The notes: generated by a model not told the origin, from the sequence alone. Positions 33,985 through 43,686 are shown, counted from the stretch's first letter. The stretch is 64,000 nucleotides of DNA from Accumulibacter sp. (GCF_029255125.1 NZ_JAPUVR010000100.1:62001-126000); one strand, 5' to 3'. Made by a program: numbers and translations.

Positions 33985-36813
33985 GTGAACCGCGAACGGG
34001 CAGCCGGTCAGCGTTTGCCTGAAGCTTCGGCCGAGCGCCTGCTGCAGCTCGTCGCGACGATGGTCGAGGAGACGCGTCCCGGGCGGCAGGGCCGAGTCAG
34101 CCTGGGTAGCCATCTTGAACGCGACCTGGGCCTGGACAGCCTGGCGCGGGTCGAACTGCTGTTGCGACTGGCCACCGAGTTTGGCAAGTCGCTGCCCGAG
34201 AGCGCTTTGGCTGAAGCTGAAACGCCGGCCGACCTGTGGCGCCTGATCAACGGGGCAGGCGACCTGCAGGAGCCGGCCGTCGTCGCGCTCGACAAAGCGG
34301 CGCAGGGTGAGATCTGCGAAGTCCCGGTGCAGGCAGCGACCTTGGTCGAGGTTCTCGAGTGGTACGCCGAGCGCTGCCCGGATCGTACGCACGTGCTGCT
34401 CTGCGCGAGCGGGGCGGGCGACACGGGCGATTTTCGACCGCAGCCGCTGTCTTACGGCGATCTGCTGAGCGCGTCGCGGCGTATCGCGGCGGGCTTGGTC
34501 GCGCGTGGTCTGCGGCCACAGCAGACGGTTGCCCTGATGTTGCCGACCGGGCGCGACTACCTGACGAGTTTCTTCGGCGTGATGCTCGCTGGCGGCGTTC
34601 CGGTGCCGATCTATCCGCCCGCTCGTCTGGCGCAGCTTGCCGACCACCTGCGCCGGCATGCCCGCATCCTGGCCAACGCGGAAGCGGTGTTCATCATCAC
34701 GGTGCCGGAAGCGAAAGGCGTTGGCGCCCTCCTGCGGGCAGCGGCGCCGGCCTTGCGCGAGGTCCTGACGCCCACTGAGCTCGATCAGGAGCCGCTCGCC
34801 TTGCTCTATCGCGCAGTGTCCTCGGATGTCGCCTTCCTGCAATACACTTCGGGCAGTACCGGCGATCCCAAGGGGGTCGTCCTCAGCCATGCCAATCTGC
34901 TCGCCAACCTGCGCGCGATGGGTGCGGCGGTCGTCGTTTCCAGCGACGACGTTTTCGTCTCCTGGCTGCCGCTCTATCATGACATGGGGCTGATCGGCGC
35001 CTGGTTCGGCGCCTTGTACTTCGGCATGCGCCTGGTGTTGATGTCGCCGCTGGCGTTTCTCGCCCGCCCGGTGCGCTGGTTGGAGGCGATCAGCCAGCAT
35101 CGTGGCACGCTTTCGCCGGCACCGAATTTTGCCTACGACCTGTGCGCGCGCAAGCTCGCCGATACCGACTTGTCGGGGCTTGACCTGTCGTCGTGGCGGC
35201 TTGCCCTGAATGGCGCCGAGCCGGTCAGTCCGGCAACATTGACCGCTTTCGCCGAGCGCTTTGCTCCGTTTGGCTTGTCCCCGACCGCCCTGACGCCGGT
35301 CTATGGTCTGGCCGAGTGCTCGGTCGGCCTGGCCTTTCCGCCGCTTGGGCGCGGGCCACGCATCGACCTGATCGAGCGCGATGCCTTGCTGCGTCGGAAG
35401 GTCGCGCTGCCGGTGCTTGATGCAGCGCCGGGGTCGATGGGAGTGCCAGCCTGTGGCCGGGCGCTTCCCGGCCACGAAATCCGCATCGTCGACGAGAGCG
35501 GTAGCGAACTGCCGGAACGCCACGTCGGGCATTTGCAGTTTCGCGGTCCCTCGGCAACGGTCGGCTATTTCCGTAATCCGTCCGCGACCCAGGCGCTGTG
35601 GCGTGACGGCTGGCTGGACTCGGGGGATTTTGCCTACACGGTCGAAGGCGAAATCTACCTCACCGGGAGAGAGAAGGATCTGATCATCCGCGGGGGGCGC
35701 AACCTTTATCCGTACGAACTGGAGCAGGCGGTCGGCAACATTCCCGGTGTTCGCCGCGGTTGTGTCGCGGTCTTCGCCAGCAACGATCCGCTGACGGCGA
35801 GCGAGCGCCTGGTCGTCGTCGCCGAAACGCGCGCGCAGGATGCGGCGGAGCGCGCTGCCTTGCGCCAGCGGATCAGCGAAGCGGCGATCGACGCGGTCGG
35901 TGTACCGGCCGACGAGATCGTCCTCGTCCCACCGAACTCGGTTCTCAAGACCTCGAGCGGCAAGATCCGGCGCAGCGCGTCGCGCGATGCTTTCGAGAGC
36001 GGGTCACTCGGGGCCGAAGCTGTAGCGGGGCGCTGGCAGCTGGTGCGCCTGGCGATGGCCGCGTCTCGTGCACGCATCGCCGACGGCGCGCGGCGCTTTG
36101 TTCGACGACTGTATGGCTCGTGGTGCTGGACGATCTTCGCCCTGCTGGCGCTGCCAACAGCGGCGAGCGTCGTCGCTCTACGTTCGCCGGCAGCGGGCCG
36201 CCGAATCGTGCATTGGGCGGCGCGCGCTTTCCTGCGCCTGACCGGCATGCCGGTGGGCAGGATAGACCGCGCTGACCTGCCGGCAACGCCGCATCTGCTG
36301 CTGGTCAATCATTGCAGCTATCTGGACGCGTTGGTGCTGTGCGCGGCGCTGCCGCCCGCAGCCGGATACTGTTTCGCCGCCAAGCGCGAGTTGCTCAGGC
36401 AGCCGATGATGCACGCCTTCCTGCGGGCCTTGGGGACGCTCTTCGTAGAGCGTTTCGACGTCGCGCGCAGCGTCGAGGATGTCGAGGACATCGTCATTGC
36501 CCTGGGCCGGGGGCAGCGCGTCATCCTTTTTCCGGAAGGTACCTTTTCCCGTGAAGCCGGCCTCAAGCCGCTGCGCATGGGCGCCTTCGTTGCCGCTGCC
36601 CGTGCCGGCGTGCCGGTCCTCACCGGTGGTCTGCGCGGAACGCGCGAGGTACTGCGCGATGGCTCTTGGCTGCCACGACTTGGCCGGATGAAACTGGCAC
36701 TGGGCGCAGTCCTGGCGCCGGCGGGCGCCGATTGGGCGGCGACCGTACGCTTGCGCGATGCCGCGCGGCGGGAGATCCTGCGCCTGTGTGGCGAACACGA
36801 CCTGGAGCGCTAG
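33985..36813 (+). CDS. Tri-domain ACP / acyl-AMP ligase / glycerolipid acyltransferase
   Basis: A 942-residue fusion from a GTG at 33985 preceded by GGAGGAG. Residues about 10-85 are an acyl-carrier domain with LERDLGLDSLARVELL, whose Ser would carry phosphopantetheine. Residues about 110-680 are an adenylating domain: LQYTSGSTGDPKGVVLSHAN, LPLYHDMGLIG, and TGREKDLIIRGGRNLYPYEL. The HDMGLIG motif favours the fatty-acyl-AMP ligase subgroup. Residues about 730-940 are a PlsC-type acyltransferase with NHCSYLDALVL and FPEGTFSREAG. The likely scheme is activation of a fatty acid, loading on the internal carrier, and transfer to a lysolipid or another acceptor. The acceptor is unknown. It resembles Aas, but the order is different. 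Confidence 0.88.
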   Translation: MNRERAAGQRLPEASAERLLQLVATMVEETRPGRQGRVSLGSHLERDLGLDSLARVELLLRLATEFGKSLPESALAEAETPADLWRLINGAGDLQEPAVVALDKAAQGEICEVPVQAATLVEVLEWYAERCPDRTHVLLCASGAGDTGDFRPQPLSYGDLLSASRRIAAGLVARGLRPQQTVALMLPTGRDYLTSFFGVMLAGGVPVPIYPPARLAQLADHLRRHARILANAEAVFIITVPEAKGVGALLRAAAPALREVLTPTELDQEPLALLYRAVSSDVAFLQYTSGSTGDPKGVVLSHANLLANLRAMGAAVVVSSDDVFVSWLPLYHDMGLIGAWFGALYFGMRLVLMSPLAFLARPVRWLEAISQHRGTLSPAPNFAYDLCARKLADTDLSGLDLSSWRLALNGAEPVSPATLTAFAERFAPFGLSPTALTPVYGLAECSVGLAFPPLGRGPRIDLIERDALLRRKVALPVLDAAPGSMGVPACGRALPGHEIRIVDESGSELPERHVGHLQFRGPSATVGYFRNPSATQALWRDGWLDSGDFAYTVEGEIYLTGREKDLIIRGGRNLYPYELEQAVGNIPGVRRGCVAVFASNDPLTASERLVVVAETRAQDAAERAALRQRISEAAIDAVGVPADEIVLVPPNSVLKTSSGKIRRSASRDAFESGSLGAEAVAGRWQLVRLAMAASRARIADGARRFVRRLYGSWCWTIFALLALPTAASVVALRSPAAGRRIVHWAARAFLRLTGMPVGRIDRADLPATPHLLLVNHCSYLDALVLCAALPPAAGYCFAAKRELLRQPMMHAFLRALGTLFVERFDVARSVEDVEDIVIALGRGQRVILFPEGTFSREAGLKPLRMGAFVAAARAGVPVLTGGLRGTREVLRDGSWLPRLGRMKLALGAVLAPAGADWAATVRLRDAARREILRLCGEHDLER

Positions 36814-36904
36814 GCCGCGGCGAAAAATCGTGGACCGCCCGACGCGGCGGCCTGGGCGGGCGGCGTAGCCGCGGCGCAAGGAGGCTTGCTGCCGCGGATG
36901 TCGC

Positions 36905-37372
36905 TCAGTTCCTCTTGACCGGTTTCTTGACGGCATCGCCCTTGAAGGTGTTGTCGACCAGCGGCGGTGCGTCGATCTGCGGCACGTGGCATTGAACGCA
37001 GTTGTAGCGGCCGCCAGTCGCTTCGGCGTGCTTCTTGCCCTCGCGGTCGACGAAGTGGCTGACACCGATCTGCGGCGCCTTCTTCTTCTTGTAGTTCGCG
37101 GCCGAGTGACAATCCATGCACTGGTTGCCTTCCAGGTTGATTTCGTCGAAGTTCTCGACGGCATGCGGGATGACCGGCGGTTGCGTACTGAAGGTGCGGG
37201 CAACCGGCGCCTCGGTTCCTGGGCGCTTGCCGACGTAGGGTTTGATCTCCGGTGCCGGATCAGGCGCTGCGACGTCGACGCCGCGCATCGACCGTGCACC
37301 GTCGTCGGCAAACGCCAGCGCGCTCAGGCAAGTCGCCGCGAGCGCGGCGATCAATTTCAGGGTTTTGTACAT
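36905..37372 (-). CDS. napB: Periplasmic nitrate reductase, dihaem cytochrome subunit NapB
   Basis: A 155-residue secreted cytochrome. The signal peptide is MYKTLKLIAALAATCLSALA, ending near FADDG. Two haem-binding motifs are present, CMDCH and CVQCH. The segment PPVIPHAVENFDEINLEGNQ with its distal haem-ligand His and VSHFVDREGKKHAEATGGRY match NapB. It passes electrons to NapA in the periplasm. It is the last gene of the nap operon, 19 bases after napH. Confidence 0.95.
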   Translation of the reverse strand: MYKTLKLIAALAATCLSALAFADDGARSMRGVDVAAPDPAPEIKPYVGKRPGTEAPVARTFSTQPPVIPHAVENFDEINLEGNQCMDCHSAANYKKKKAPQIGVSHFVDREGKKHAEATGGRYNCVQCHVPQIDAPPLVDNTFKGDAVKKPVKRN

Positions 37373-37391
37373 GGTTGGCGCTCCCTCCAGG

Positions 37392-38297
37392 TCAAAGAAT
37401 GGTTTCAGTGTTGCGCGATGCCTCACTCGTTGCGCCATCGCCGGGTGGGCGCGCAAAGCGCAGGCCGAAGGTGAAGACGTCTTGCGAGCAGACGTCGATG
37501 CAGCGTCCGCAGTTGGTGCAGTTGGCGGCCAGAATGACCGGGCCGACGCCCTGCTCGGCTCCCTTCAGGGCAGGTCGAATGACCTGCGGTTCCGGACAGA
37601 CGTCGAAGCAGTCCAGGCAGTCGTTGCAGGCAGCGCGCTTGTCGGCGCGAATGCGCAGCGGACTCCAGCGCGCGAGCAGGCTGTAGAAAGCGCCCACTGG
37701 ACAGAGGTGCCCGCACCAGGCGCGGCTCATGACGAAAAGGTCGAACAGGAATACGGCAAGAATGATCGTCCACGCTGCACCGAAACCGAAAACCAGGGCG
37801 CGTTGCAGGAAGGAAACGGGATTCACCAGTTCCCAGACGAGGGTGCCGGTAGCGGCGGCAAGGATAAGCGTCATCGCCAGGATCCAGTAGCGGGTAGCGC
37901 GCGCAAGGTGGGTACTGCCCCTGATCTGCAGCCGGCGGCGCAGCCAGGCGGCAAGGTCAGTCAGCGGGTTGAGCGGGCAGACCCAGGCGCAGTACGCTCG
38001 GCCACCCACCAGAAAGTAGAAGACGAGCGTGATGGCGACGCCGAGCAGCGCCAGGCTTTCCGGCCGGTGGCCGGCGACCAGCGACTGCATCAGGATGAAC
38101 GGGTCGGTCAGGGGTAGCGTGTCGAGCGTCAGGCTGTAGGCCAGGTTGCCCTTGACGATCCACCAGCCGGTCAGCGGGCCGAGCAGGAAGAGGCTGAGGA
38201 TGGCGCACTGACTGGCGCGCCGGGCCAACAACCACTTGTGCGCAGCGAACCGGCCTTTCGTGCGGATAGCCTCGGCGCCGGGTTGTCGTCGGCTCAT
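37392..38297 (-). CDS. napH: Quinol dehydrogenase membrane component NapH
   Basis: A 301-residue membrane ferredoxin. Four hydrophobic segments are visible, including [18 protein letters not shown] and [18 protein letters not shown]. Periplasm-facing motifs [13 protein letters not shown] and [12 protein letters not shown] contain the CX3CP pairs of the NapH family. The C-terminal cytoplasmic part has two [4Fe-4S] motifs, [14 protein letters not shown] and [11 protein letters not shown]. With NapG it oxidises quinol and feeds NapB/NapA. Its start overlaps the end of napG by four bases. Confidence 0.95.
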   Translation of the reverse strand: MSRRQPGAEAIRTKGRFAAHKWLLARRASQCAILSLFLLGPLTGWWIVKGNLAYSLTLDTLPLTDPFILMQSLVAGHRPESLALLGVAITLVFYFLVGGRAYCAWVCPLNPLTDLAAWLRRRLQIRGSTHLARATRYWILAMTLILAAATGTLVWELVNPVSFLQRALVFGFGAAWTIILAVFLFDLFVMSRAWCGHLCPVGAFYSLLARWSPLRIRADKRAACNDCLDCFDVCPEPQVIRPALKGAEQGVGPVILAANCTNCGRCIDVCSQDVFTFGLRFARPPGDGATSEASRNTETIL

Positions 38298-39241
38298 CGT
38301 GCCCCCTCGCTGACCGTTGGCCGCGCCGGTTCGGCTGCCGCAGCAGGCTGATCACCCAGCCCGGGAGGGAGTCTGGGGACTGCCGAGCCGTGACCGGGGA
38401 TCAGTGCCGGGGATCGGTCGCTGCCTGGATCGAAATGACCGTCGAGTTTCATTCCTTCCGGCAGACGGTCGGGCAGGTCGACGAGACCCTTGTCTTCGAC
38501 CAGCGAATGACCGCCAGCCTTCGCCTTTTCCTGCCATCCCAAACGGTAGTGTTCGCCGAGCGAGCCCTTGACCAGCTTGATCGGCAGGACGCGGATCGAG
38601 GCCTCTTCGGTGACGCAGGCTTTCTCGCACTTGCCGCAGCCGGTGCAGTGTTCGGAGTGTACGGTCGGAATGAACATCGTATGGCGCCCGGTGCGCGGGT
38701 TCGGACGCAGCTCGAGCGTGATGGCCTGGTCGATCAGCGGACAGACGCGGTAGCAGACGTCGCAGCGCATGCCGAGGAAGTTCAGGCAGGTCTCCTGGTC
38801 GGCGAGGACGGCAAGGCCCATGCGCGCGCGGTTGATGTCGGTCAGCGCGTGTGTGAGGGCACCGGTCGGACAGGCTTTGACGCAGGGGATGTCCTCGCAC
38901 ATCTCGCACGGTCCGCTGCGCGCGGTGAAGTACGGCGTACCCGCGGCAACTGCCGTTTCCGGTCGGGCAAGCGTCAGGATGTCGTAGGGGCAAGCGCGCG
39001 CGCACATGCCGCAGCGTATGCATGCGCCGAGAAAGTGATCTTCCGGCTGCGCACCGGGTGGGCGGAGGGCCAGCGGGGGCAGGGCTTTCGCTTGCTTGCC
39101 ATGGAGGGCAAGGGCGACGCCAAGCAGCCCGACGCCGCAAAACAGGCGCGCCGAATCGGTCAGGAACTGCCGGCGCGCAACTTCTGGCATGCCGGCGCTC
39201 ATCGCCGGCGGTCGGCGCGTGGCTTTGGCTTCCTTGGGCAT
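38294..39241 (-). CDS. napG: Periplasmic ferredoxin-type protein NapG
   Basis: A 315-residue iron-sulfur protein. A twin-arginine-like motif [13 protein letters not shown] is at about residues 22-34. Four [4Fe-4S] motifs follow: [37 protein letters not shown] and [12 protein letters not shown]. NapG is exported by Tat and works with NapH. The true start may be one of the internal Met residues at positions 14 or 18; no clear ribosome-binding site decides. It lies 121 bases after napA. Confidence 0.93.
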   Translation of the reverse strand: MPKEAKATRRPPAMSAGMPEVARRQFLTDSARLFCGVGLLGVALALHGKQAKALPPLALRPPGAQPEDHFLGACIRCGMCARACPYDILTLARPETAVAAGTPYFTARSGPCEMCEDIPCVKACPTGALTHALTDINRARMGLAVLADQETCLNFLGMRCDVCYRVCPLIDQAITLELRPNPRTGRHTMFIPTVHSEHCTGCGKCEKACVTEEASIRVLPIKLVKGSLGEHYRLGWQEKAKAGGHSLVEDKGLVDLPDRLPEGMKLDGHFDPGSDRSPALIPGHGSAVPRLPPGLGDQPAAAAEPARPTVSEGAR

Positions 39242-39362
39242 GTCGGCTGATGAACGGGCTGGTCGGAGATCGGGGATCGGGTGGGCGCGAACCCGGGCGA
39301 GCGCCGCGCGGTTTGCCCGCCGGCTGCGGCGTACGCCACGCTGCCCGGGACGTTCCAGTGCC

Positions 39363-41888
39363 TCAGGCTTTCACCACCTTGCAAGCACACTTCTTGAAGT
39401 CGGTTTCCTTGGAAATCGGGCAGGTCGCATCGAGTGTCAGCTTGTTGACCAGCCGGTGTTCGTCGAAGAACGGGACGAAAACGAGGCCGACCGGCGGCTT
39501 GTTGCGACCGCGGGTTTCGACGCGCAACTGGATCTCGCCGCGCCGGGTGACCGTCTTCACGACATCGCCACGCTGCAGGCCGCGCTTCTTGGCGTCGTCC
39601 GGATGCATGTAGATCCAGGCGTCGGGCATCGATTTGTACAGCTCGGGAACGCGCCGTGTCATCGAACCCGTGTGCCAGTGCTCGAGCACGCGCCCGGTGC
39701 ACAGCCAGAGATCGTAGTCCTTGTCGGGCATCTCGGCGGCTGGCTGGTAGGGTAGGGCGAAGATCACCGCCTTGCCGTCCGGGTGACCGTAAAAGCGGAC
39801 TCCTTCGCCTTTCTTGACGTAGGGATCGTAGCCTTCACGGAAGCGCCAAAGGGTCTCCTTGCCATCGACTACCGGCCAGCGCAGGCCGCGCGCCTTGTGG
39901 TAGGTGTCGAAACTGGCCAGATCGTGCGCGTGGCCGCGGCCGAAAGCGGCATACTCCTCGAACAGACCTTTCTGCACGTAGAAGCCCAAAGCTTTCGACT
40001 CGTCGTTGTCGAAGCCCGGATACGTCTGGGCGAGCGGGAACTTGTTGACCTGGCCGTTGGCGAACAGAACATCGTACAAGGTCTTCCCCCGGTACTCGGG
40101 ATTTTTCTCGAGCAAGGCGGCTGGCCACACTTCATCGGTCTTGAAACGCTTGGCGAACTCGACGTATTGCCAGAGGTCCGAGCGCGCTTGTCCAGGGGCT
40201 TTCACCTGCTGACGCCAGAATTGCGTGCGTCGCTCGGCGTTGCCGAAGGCGCCTTCCTTTTCCATCCACATCGCAGCGGGCAGAATGAGATCGGCGGACA
40301 TCGCCGAAACCGTCGGGTAGGCGTCCGACACCACGACGAAGTTGTCGGGGTTGCGCCAGCCGGGGAAGATCTCGTCGTTGACGTTTGGCCCGGCCTGCAT
40401 GTTATTGGTCGTCGTCGTCCAGTAGAAGTTGATCTTGCCATCCTTCAACAGCCGGCTCTGCGCGACGGCGTGCGCGCCGATCCAGTCGGGCAGGACGCCG
40501 GCGGGGAGCTTCCACAGTTTCTCGGAGAGTTCGCGGTGTTTTGGGTTGGTGACCAACATGTCGGCCGGCAGCCGATGGGCGAAGGTACCGACCTCGCGCG
40601 CCGTGCCGCAGGCGGACGGCTGACCGGTGAGCGAAAACGGACTGTTACCCGGTTCGGAGATCTTGCCGACCAACAGATGGACGTTGTAGATCATGTTGTT
40701 GACCCAGGTGCCGCGCGTGTGCTGATTGAAGCCCATTGTCCAGAAAGAGGTCACCTTGAGCTTGGGATCGGCGTAGGCTTTGGCCAGCGCTTCGAGCTTT
40801 TCCTTTGGTACCCCGGAAATCTCGTGTGTCTTGTCCAGCGTGTATTCGGCGACGAAGGCCTTGAACTCTTCGAAGCTCATCGGACTGGCGCCGGCCGGGT
40901 TGCCGCGCGGTTTGCCGTCTTCACCCGGGTAGCCATTGTTCATGGCGAGTTTTTCGAGCGGATGGTTGGCGCGCAAGCCGTAGCCGATATCGGTCACGCC
41001 CCGCTTGAAGTTAACGTTGCGCGCGACGAACTCCTGATTGACTGCGTTGTTCTGAATGATGTAGTTGCAGATGTAGTTGAGGATCGCAAGGTCGCTCTGG
41101 GGCTTGAAGATCAACTCGTTATCGGCGAGTTCGGTGGACCGGTGGGCGAACGTCGAGAGCACGTGAATGCGGACGTTCTTGCCGGTCAGTCGCCGGTCGG
41201 TGACGCGCGACCACAGGATCGGGTGCATTTCGGCCATGTTTGAGCCCCACAACACGAACGCATCAGCGTGTTCGATGTCGTCGTAGCAACCCATCGGTTC
41301 GTCGATACCGAAGGTGCGCATGAAACCGGCGACGGCGGAGGCCATGCAGTGGCGCGCATTCGGGTCCAGGTTGTTGCTCAGGAAGCCGGCTTTCATCAGT
41401 TTGGCGGCGGCGTAACCCTCCCAGATCGTCCATTGGCCAGAACCAAACATGGCGATGTTGCGCGGCCCCCCCTTCTTCAATGCAGCCTTGCATTTGTCGG
41501 CCATGAGGTCGAAGGCCTGCTCCCACGAAACTGGCACGAACTCACCGTTCTTGTCGAACTTGCCATCCTTCATGCGCAGCAAGGGTGTCGTCAGGCGGTC
41601 CTTGCCATACTGAATCTTCGAGAGGAAATAACCCTTGATGCAGTTGAGGCCGCGGTTGACCGGAGCATCGGGATCACCCTGGGTCGCGACGATGCGCCCG
41701 TCTTTCGTTCCCACGAGCACGCCGCAGCCGGTTCCGCAGTAACGGCAGGCACCCTTGTCCCAGCGTACACCATCATTCGTCGCGACGGCCGCCGAAGCGA
41801 CGCCGGGCAGGCTGATTCCGGCTACGCTGGCGGCGGCGGCAACAGCATTGCTCTTGATGAAGTCACGACGTGTCAAAGTTACTTTCAT
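39363..41888 (-). CDS. napA: Periplasmic nitrate reductase catalytic subunit NapA
   Basis: An 841-residue molybdoenzyme starting [16 protein letters not shown] with a twin-arginine motif (RRDFIK). The [4Fe-4S] motif is CRYCGTGCG at about residue 50, with the fourth Cys in [10 protein letters not shown]. The Mo-ligand region is [40 protein letters not shown] and a C-terminal molydopterin-dinucleotide domain complete the NapA architecture at normal length. It reduces nitrate to nitrite in the periplasm. The ATG at 41888 lies one base beyond the napD stop (41890-41892). Confidence 0.97.
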   Translation of the reverse strand: MKVTLTRRDFIKSNAVAAAASVAGISLPGVASAAVATNDGVRWDKGACRYCGTGCGVLVGTKDGRIVATQGDPDAPVNRGLNCIKGYFLSKIQYGKDRLTTPLLRMKDGKFDKNGEFVPVSWEQAFDLMADKCKAALKKGGPRNIAMFGSGQWTIWEGYAAAKLMKAGFLSNNLDPNARHCMASAVAGFMRTFGIDEPMGCYDDIEHADAFVLWGSNMAEMHPILWSRVTDRRLTGKNVRIHVLSTFAHRSTELADNELIFKPQSDLAILNYICNYIIQNNAVNQEFVARNVNFKRGVTDIGYGLRANHPLEKLAMNNGYPGEDGKPRGNPAGASPMSFEEFKAFVAEYTLDKTHEISGVPKEKLEALAKAYADPKLKVTSFWTMGFNQHTRGTWVNNMIYNVHLLVGKISEPGNSPFSLTGQPSACGTAREVGTFAHRLPADMLVTNPKHRELSEKLWKLPAGVLPDWIGAHAVAQSRLLKDGKINFYWTTTTNNMQAGPNVNDEIFPGWRNPDNFVVVSDAYPTVSAMSADLILPAAMWMEKEGAFGNAERRTQFWRQQVKAPGQARSDLWQYVEFAKRFKTDEVWPAALLEKNPEYRGKTLYDVLFANGQVNKFPLAQTYPGFDNDESKALGFYVQKGLFEEYAAFGRGHAHDLASFDTYHKARGLRWPVVDGKETLWRFREGYDPYVKKGEGVRFYGHPDGKAVIFALPYQPAAEMPDKDYDLWLCTGRVLEHWHTGSMTRRVPELYKSMPDAWIYMHPDDAKKRGLQRGDVVKTVTRRGEIQLRVETRGRNKPPVGLVFVPFFDEHRLVNKLTLDATCPISKETDFKKCACKVVKA

Positions 41889-41889
41889 T

Positions 41890-42138
41890 TCATGCTTCCT
41901 TGTCGGGATCGGATTCGAACTGGTGATAGACCAACGATGCCGAAAGCACACCCGGCTGCTGGTTGATCTGGGAGAAGGTATCTGCGGCGGCTTGCGCGGA
42001 TTCGGCTTCGATTGTCACGATCAGCCGGCCGTCTTCGCTGACGACATGGATCTCGATGCCGTGCAGGGCCAGCAGCCGGCGTTGCACATCGTGCACGGCC
42101 TGGGGCTGGGCGTTGACCAGCACGCTGGAGATGTTCAT
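41890..42138 (-). CDS. napD: NapA maturation chaperone NapD
   Basis: An 82-residue protein beginning [20 protein letters not shown], with [18 protein letters not shown] and the [12 protein letters not shown] ending, as in NapD. NapD binds the Tat signal of NapA and delays export until the cofactor is inserted. It is the first gene of the napDAGHB operon. AGGAG lies about 11 bases before the ATG. Confidence 0.94.
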   Translation of the reverse strand: MNISSVLVNAQPQAVHDVQRRLLALHGIEIHVVSEDGRLIVTIEAESAQAAADTFSQINQQPGVLSASLVYHQFESDPDKEA

Positions 42139-42226
42139 GAACCCGAGAGACTCCTGTGCGCAAACTGACAGCCCTTGGTGGCGGCAAGCGCTCTAAGCGC
42201 CTGCGGCCAGCCTGCGTCAGGTAGCC

Positions 42227-42232
42227 ACTCTA
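42227..42232 (-). promoter_or_regulatory. Candidate -10 of the nap operon promoter
   Basis: On the minus strand TAGAGT matches four of six bases of TATAAT. A start near 42220 would leave an 82-base leader and place the FNR box at -41.5, the standard class II position. Confidence 0.45.
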
Positions 42233-42254
42233 AGGGAGTCGTGACCGCTTTTTC

Positions 42255-42268
42255 TTGATGCGAATCAA
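42255..42268. promoter_or_regulatory. FNR/Anr binding site upstream of napDAGHB
   Basis: TTGAT-GCGA-ATCAA is a perfect match to the FNR consensus TTGAT-N4-ATCAA. Its centre lies 123 bases before the napD start. Activation under low oxygen is expected. The remainder of 42139-42392 shows no gene. Confidence 0.85.
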
Positions 42269-42392
42269 TCTTTGCAAAAACGACTCAGGGGTCGGCGCTG
42301 CCGCGCCGCAGCTTACGTCGACCGCACGGTGCGAGGTGTCGGTCGCCAACGAGGATGCTCAGCGACTGCCGCTCGGGGCCATTCGCTGGATG

Positions 42393-42425
42393 AAAAAAAA
42401 ACGCGGAACCGAGTAGTTCCGCGTT
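42393..42425 (-). terminator. Terminator of the 6S RNA transcript
   Basis: AACGCGGAAC and GTTCCGCGTT form a 10-bp stem around CGAGTA. On the minus strand the stem is followed by a run of eight T residues, seven of them beyond the stem. It lies just beyond the 6S RNA 3' end and so ends that transcript. Confidence 0.88.
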
Positions 42426-42435
42426 CTTTATTGGT

Positions 42436-42614
42436 TGTCCCCGCGAGTGCCGTCAGGCCGGCATCCTGAACCTGGGTTCAGATAGGTCACTTTCCTTCCG
42501 CATCAGGCATACCCGACATGGGGCACACACAACAGCGGTTTCTAGGGTCTGCAACCGATGCCAATTTGCATTGGTTCAAGGAATCTATGACCTTAACAAG
42601 CACCGCAGGGAACT
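42436..42614 (-). ncRNA. ssrS: 6S RNA
   Basis: An RNA of about 179 bases on the minus strand between zapA and a strong terminator, the standard genomic position of ssrS. The closing stem pairs TCCCTGCGGTGC (5' side, 42611 downward) with GCACTCGCGGGGA (3' side, ending 42438), with one bulge. The 3' half contains CTGAACCCAGGTTCAG, equivalent to the TTGAACCAAGGGTTCAA hairpin of E. coli 6S. 6S RNA mimics an open promoter and holds sigma-70 RNA polymerase in stationary phase. Ends are estimates. Confidence 0.87.
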
Positions 42615-42637
42615 CCGTTGGAGGCCCGCTTCCACCG

Positions 42638-42982
42638 CTAGTGCGCTTGCAGCGCCGTCGCCAGTTCAGCCTCCATGCAGGAAATTCTACGCCTAACGTC
42701 GGCCATGTCCAGCGATATTTCAGATTCAATTTTTTGATCTGTCGCTGGGCGTGGTTGATGCCCGGCGAGGTGTTCGTGGGCAATATTCAGTGCCGCCATG
42801 ACGGCAATTCGCTCGGCGAGGTTGCTCTTCGTCTTCTCGGCGATTTCGCGCATCCTGCCGTTCAGGAAGGCGGCCGCGTTGAGCAAGGCCGCGTGCTGCT
42901 CTGGCGGGCAGGCGACGCGATACTCCTTGCCGAGCAGGGTGATGTCGAGAAAAGCGTCGAGAATGGCGGAGTCGTTGGGCAT
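42638..42982 (-). CDS. zapA: Cell division protein ZapA
   Basis: A 114-residue protein. LDITLLGKEYRVACPPEQHA and LLNAAAFLNGRMREI with the following coiled-coil helix (AERIAVMAALNIAHEH) are typical of ZapA. It cross-links FtsZ filaments at the division site. It is 14 bases after the zapB-like gene, and 6S RNA follows it, a conserved order. Confidence 0.93.
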   Translation of the reverse strand: MPNDSAILDAFLDITLLGKEYRVACPPEQHAALLNAAAFLNGRMREIAEKTKSNLAERIAVMAALNIAHEHLAGHQPRPATDQKIESEISLDMADVRRRISCMEAELATALQAH

Positions 42983-42996
42983 CGGTCGGACGCGTT

Positions 42997-43197
42997 TCAG
43001 GTCTTGGCTTCGGGCAACTGGGCGGTGAGTCGCTCAAGGCGTGAGCGCGCTTCACCCATGCGCTCGACGAGCTGGTGCTTCTCCGCCTGGGCAGCCGCGA
43101 GCTGGTCTTTCAGTCCGTCATTCTCGGCGCGCAGGGCGTGGCAGAGGGCAACCACTTCAGTGACTCGGCTTTCAAGGGCAAGGAGTTCATTCAGCAT
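42997..43197 (-). CDS. zapB: Small coiled-coil cell division protein (ZapB-like, TIGR02449 type)
   Basis: A 66-residue protein that is almost entirely a predicted coiled coil: MLNELLALESRVTEVVALCH, then LRAENDGLKDQLAAAQAEKH. Similar short proteins precede zapA in many betaproteobacteria and are classed as ZapB-like. It may connect the Z-ring to the chromosome. The assignment is by shape and position rather than strong sequence identity. Confidence 0.8.
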   Translation of the reverse strand: MLNELLALESRVTEVVALCHALRAENDGLKDQLAAAQAEKHQLVERMGEARSRLERLTAQLPEAKT

Positions 43198-43318
43198 GAC
43201 GCGGACTATAGATTCAAGAAGCCCATCTGGTCAAGGCTGAAGCGTTGCGGATCAAGGCAAGATACACGGTTCGGACAAAGTGTGTGCACTCGCCCGCGTT
43301 GGCCTTGGGCAGATGCAC

Positions 43319-43324
43319 TATAAT
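43319..43324 (+). promoter_or_regulatory. -10 element of the btuB riboswitch transcript
   Basis: A perfect TATAAT lies about 40 bases before the riboswitch. No convincing -35 is visible at 16-18 bases spacing. The region 43198-43318 shows no gene. Confidence 0.5.
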
Positions 43325-43363
43325 ATGGGCCTTCGTCCAGGCTGCTGGGCGAAGAACTGTGCA

Positions 43364-43537
43364 AGGTGCCGCAAAGCAGGTTCTCTGCCGCGGTTAAACG
43401 GGAAACAGGTGCGTGTTCCAGCAACACCATGCCTGTGCTGCCCCCGCAACGGTAAGCGAGTGTGGGTCTGCCGATAGGCCACTGGGCGACAGCCTGGGAA
43501 GGCGGCAGATCAAGACTTGCGAGCCCGGATACCGGCC
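43364..43537 (+). ncRNA. Cobalamin riboswitch
   Basis: All main conserved blocks of the B12 riboswitch are present in order: GGTTAAACGGGAA with ACAGGTG, then ATGCCTGTGCTGCCCCCGCAA with CGGTAA, the B12-box part GCCACTGG, CCTGGGAAGGCGGC, and GCGAGCCCGGATACCGGCC at the end. It lies 149 bases before btuB. Adenosylcobalamin binding would block expression of the B12 uptake genes downstream. The boundaries are approximate. Confidence 0.96.
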
Positions 43538-43686
43538 TTCGCGCAACTGGAACGGAAGTGTCGCGGGGAGGCGGGCACCGAGTGCGCGGACAAGCAGGTC
43601 TGCCGTTCATCGTTTTCCCTGGATATTTCCATGTATTGGGCTCGTCGGCTTGCGGGGACGCTCGTCGGCAACAGGGAGAAACCATC

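Noticed and set aside
32965..35532. 855-codon open frame on the minus strand opposite rnr, napF and the tri-domain gene
   Set aside because: It is antisense to three genes with clear motifs. Long antisense frames are expected in GC-rich DNA; the translation shows no domain and has Gln/Arg/His-rich composition.
39783..41243. 486-codon plus-strand frame opposite napA
   Set aside because: It is a shadow of napA; no start context or recognisable domain.
43198..43686. Other coding frames through the riboswitch region
   Set aside because: The conserved RNA blocks explain the sequence; frames here show no protein-like features.
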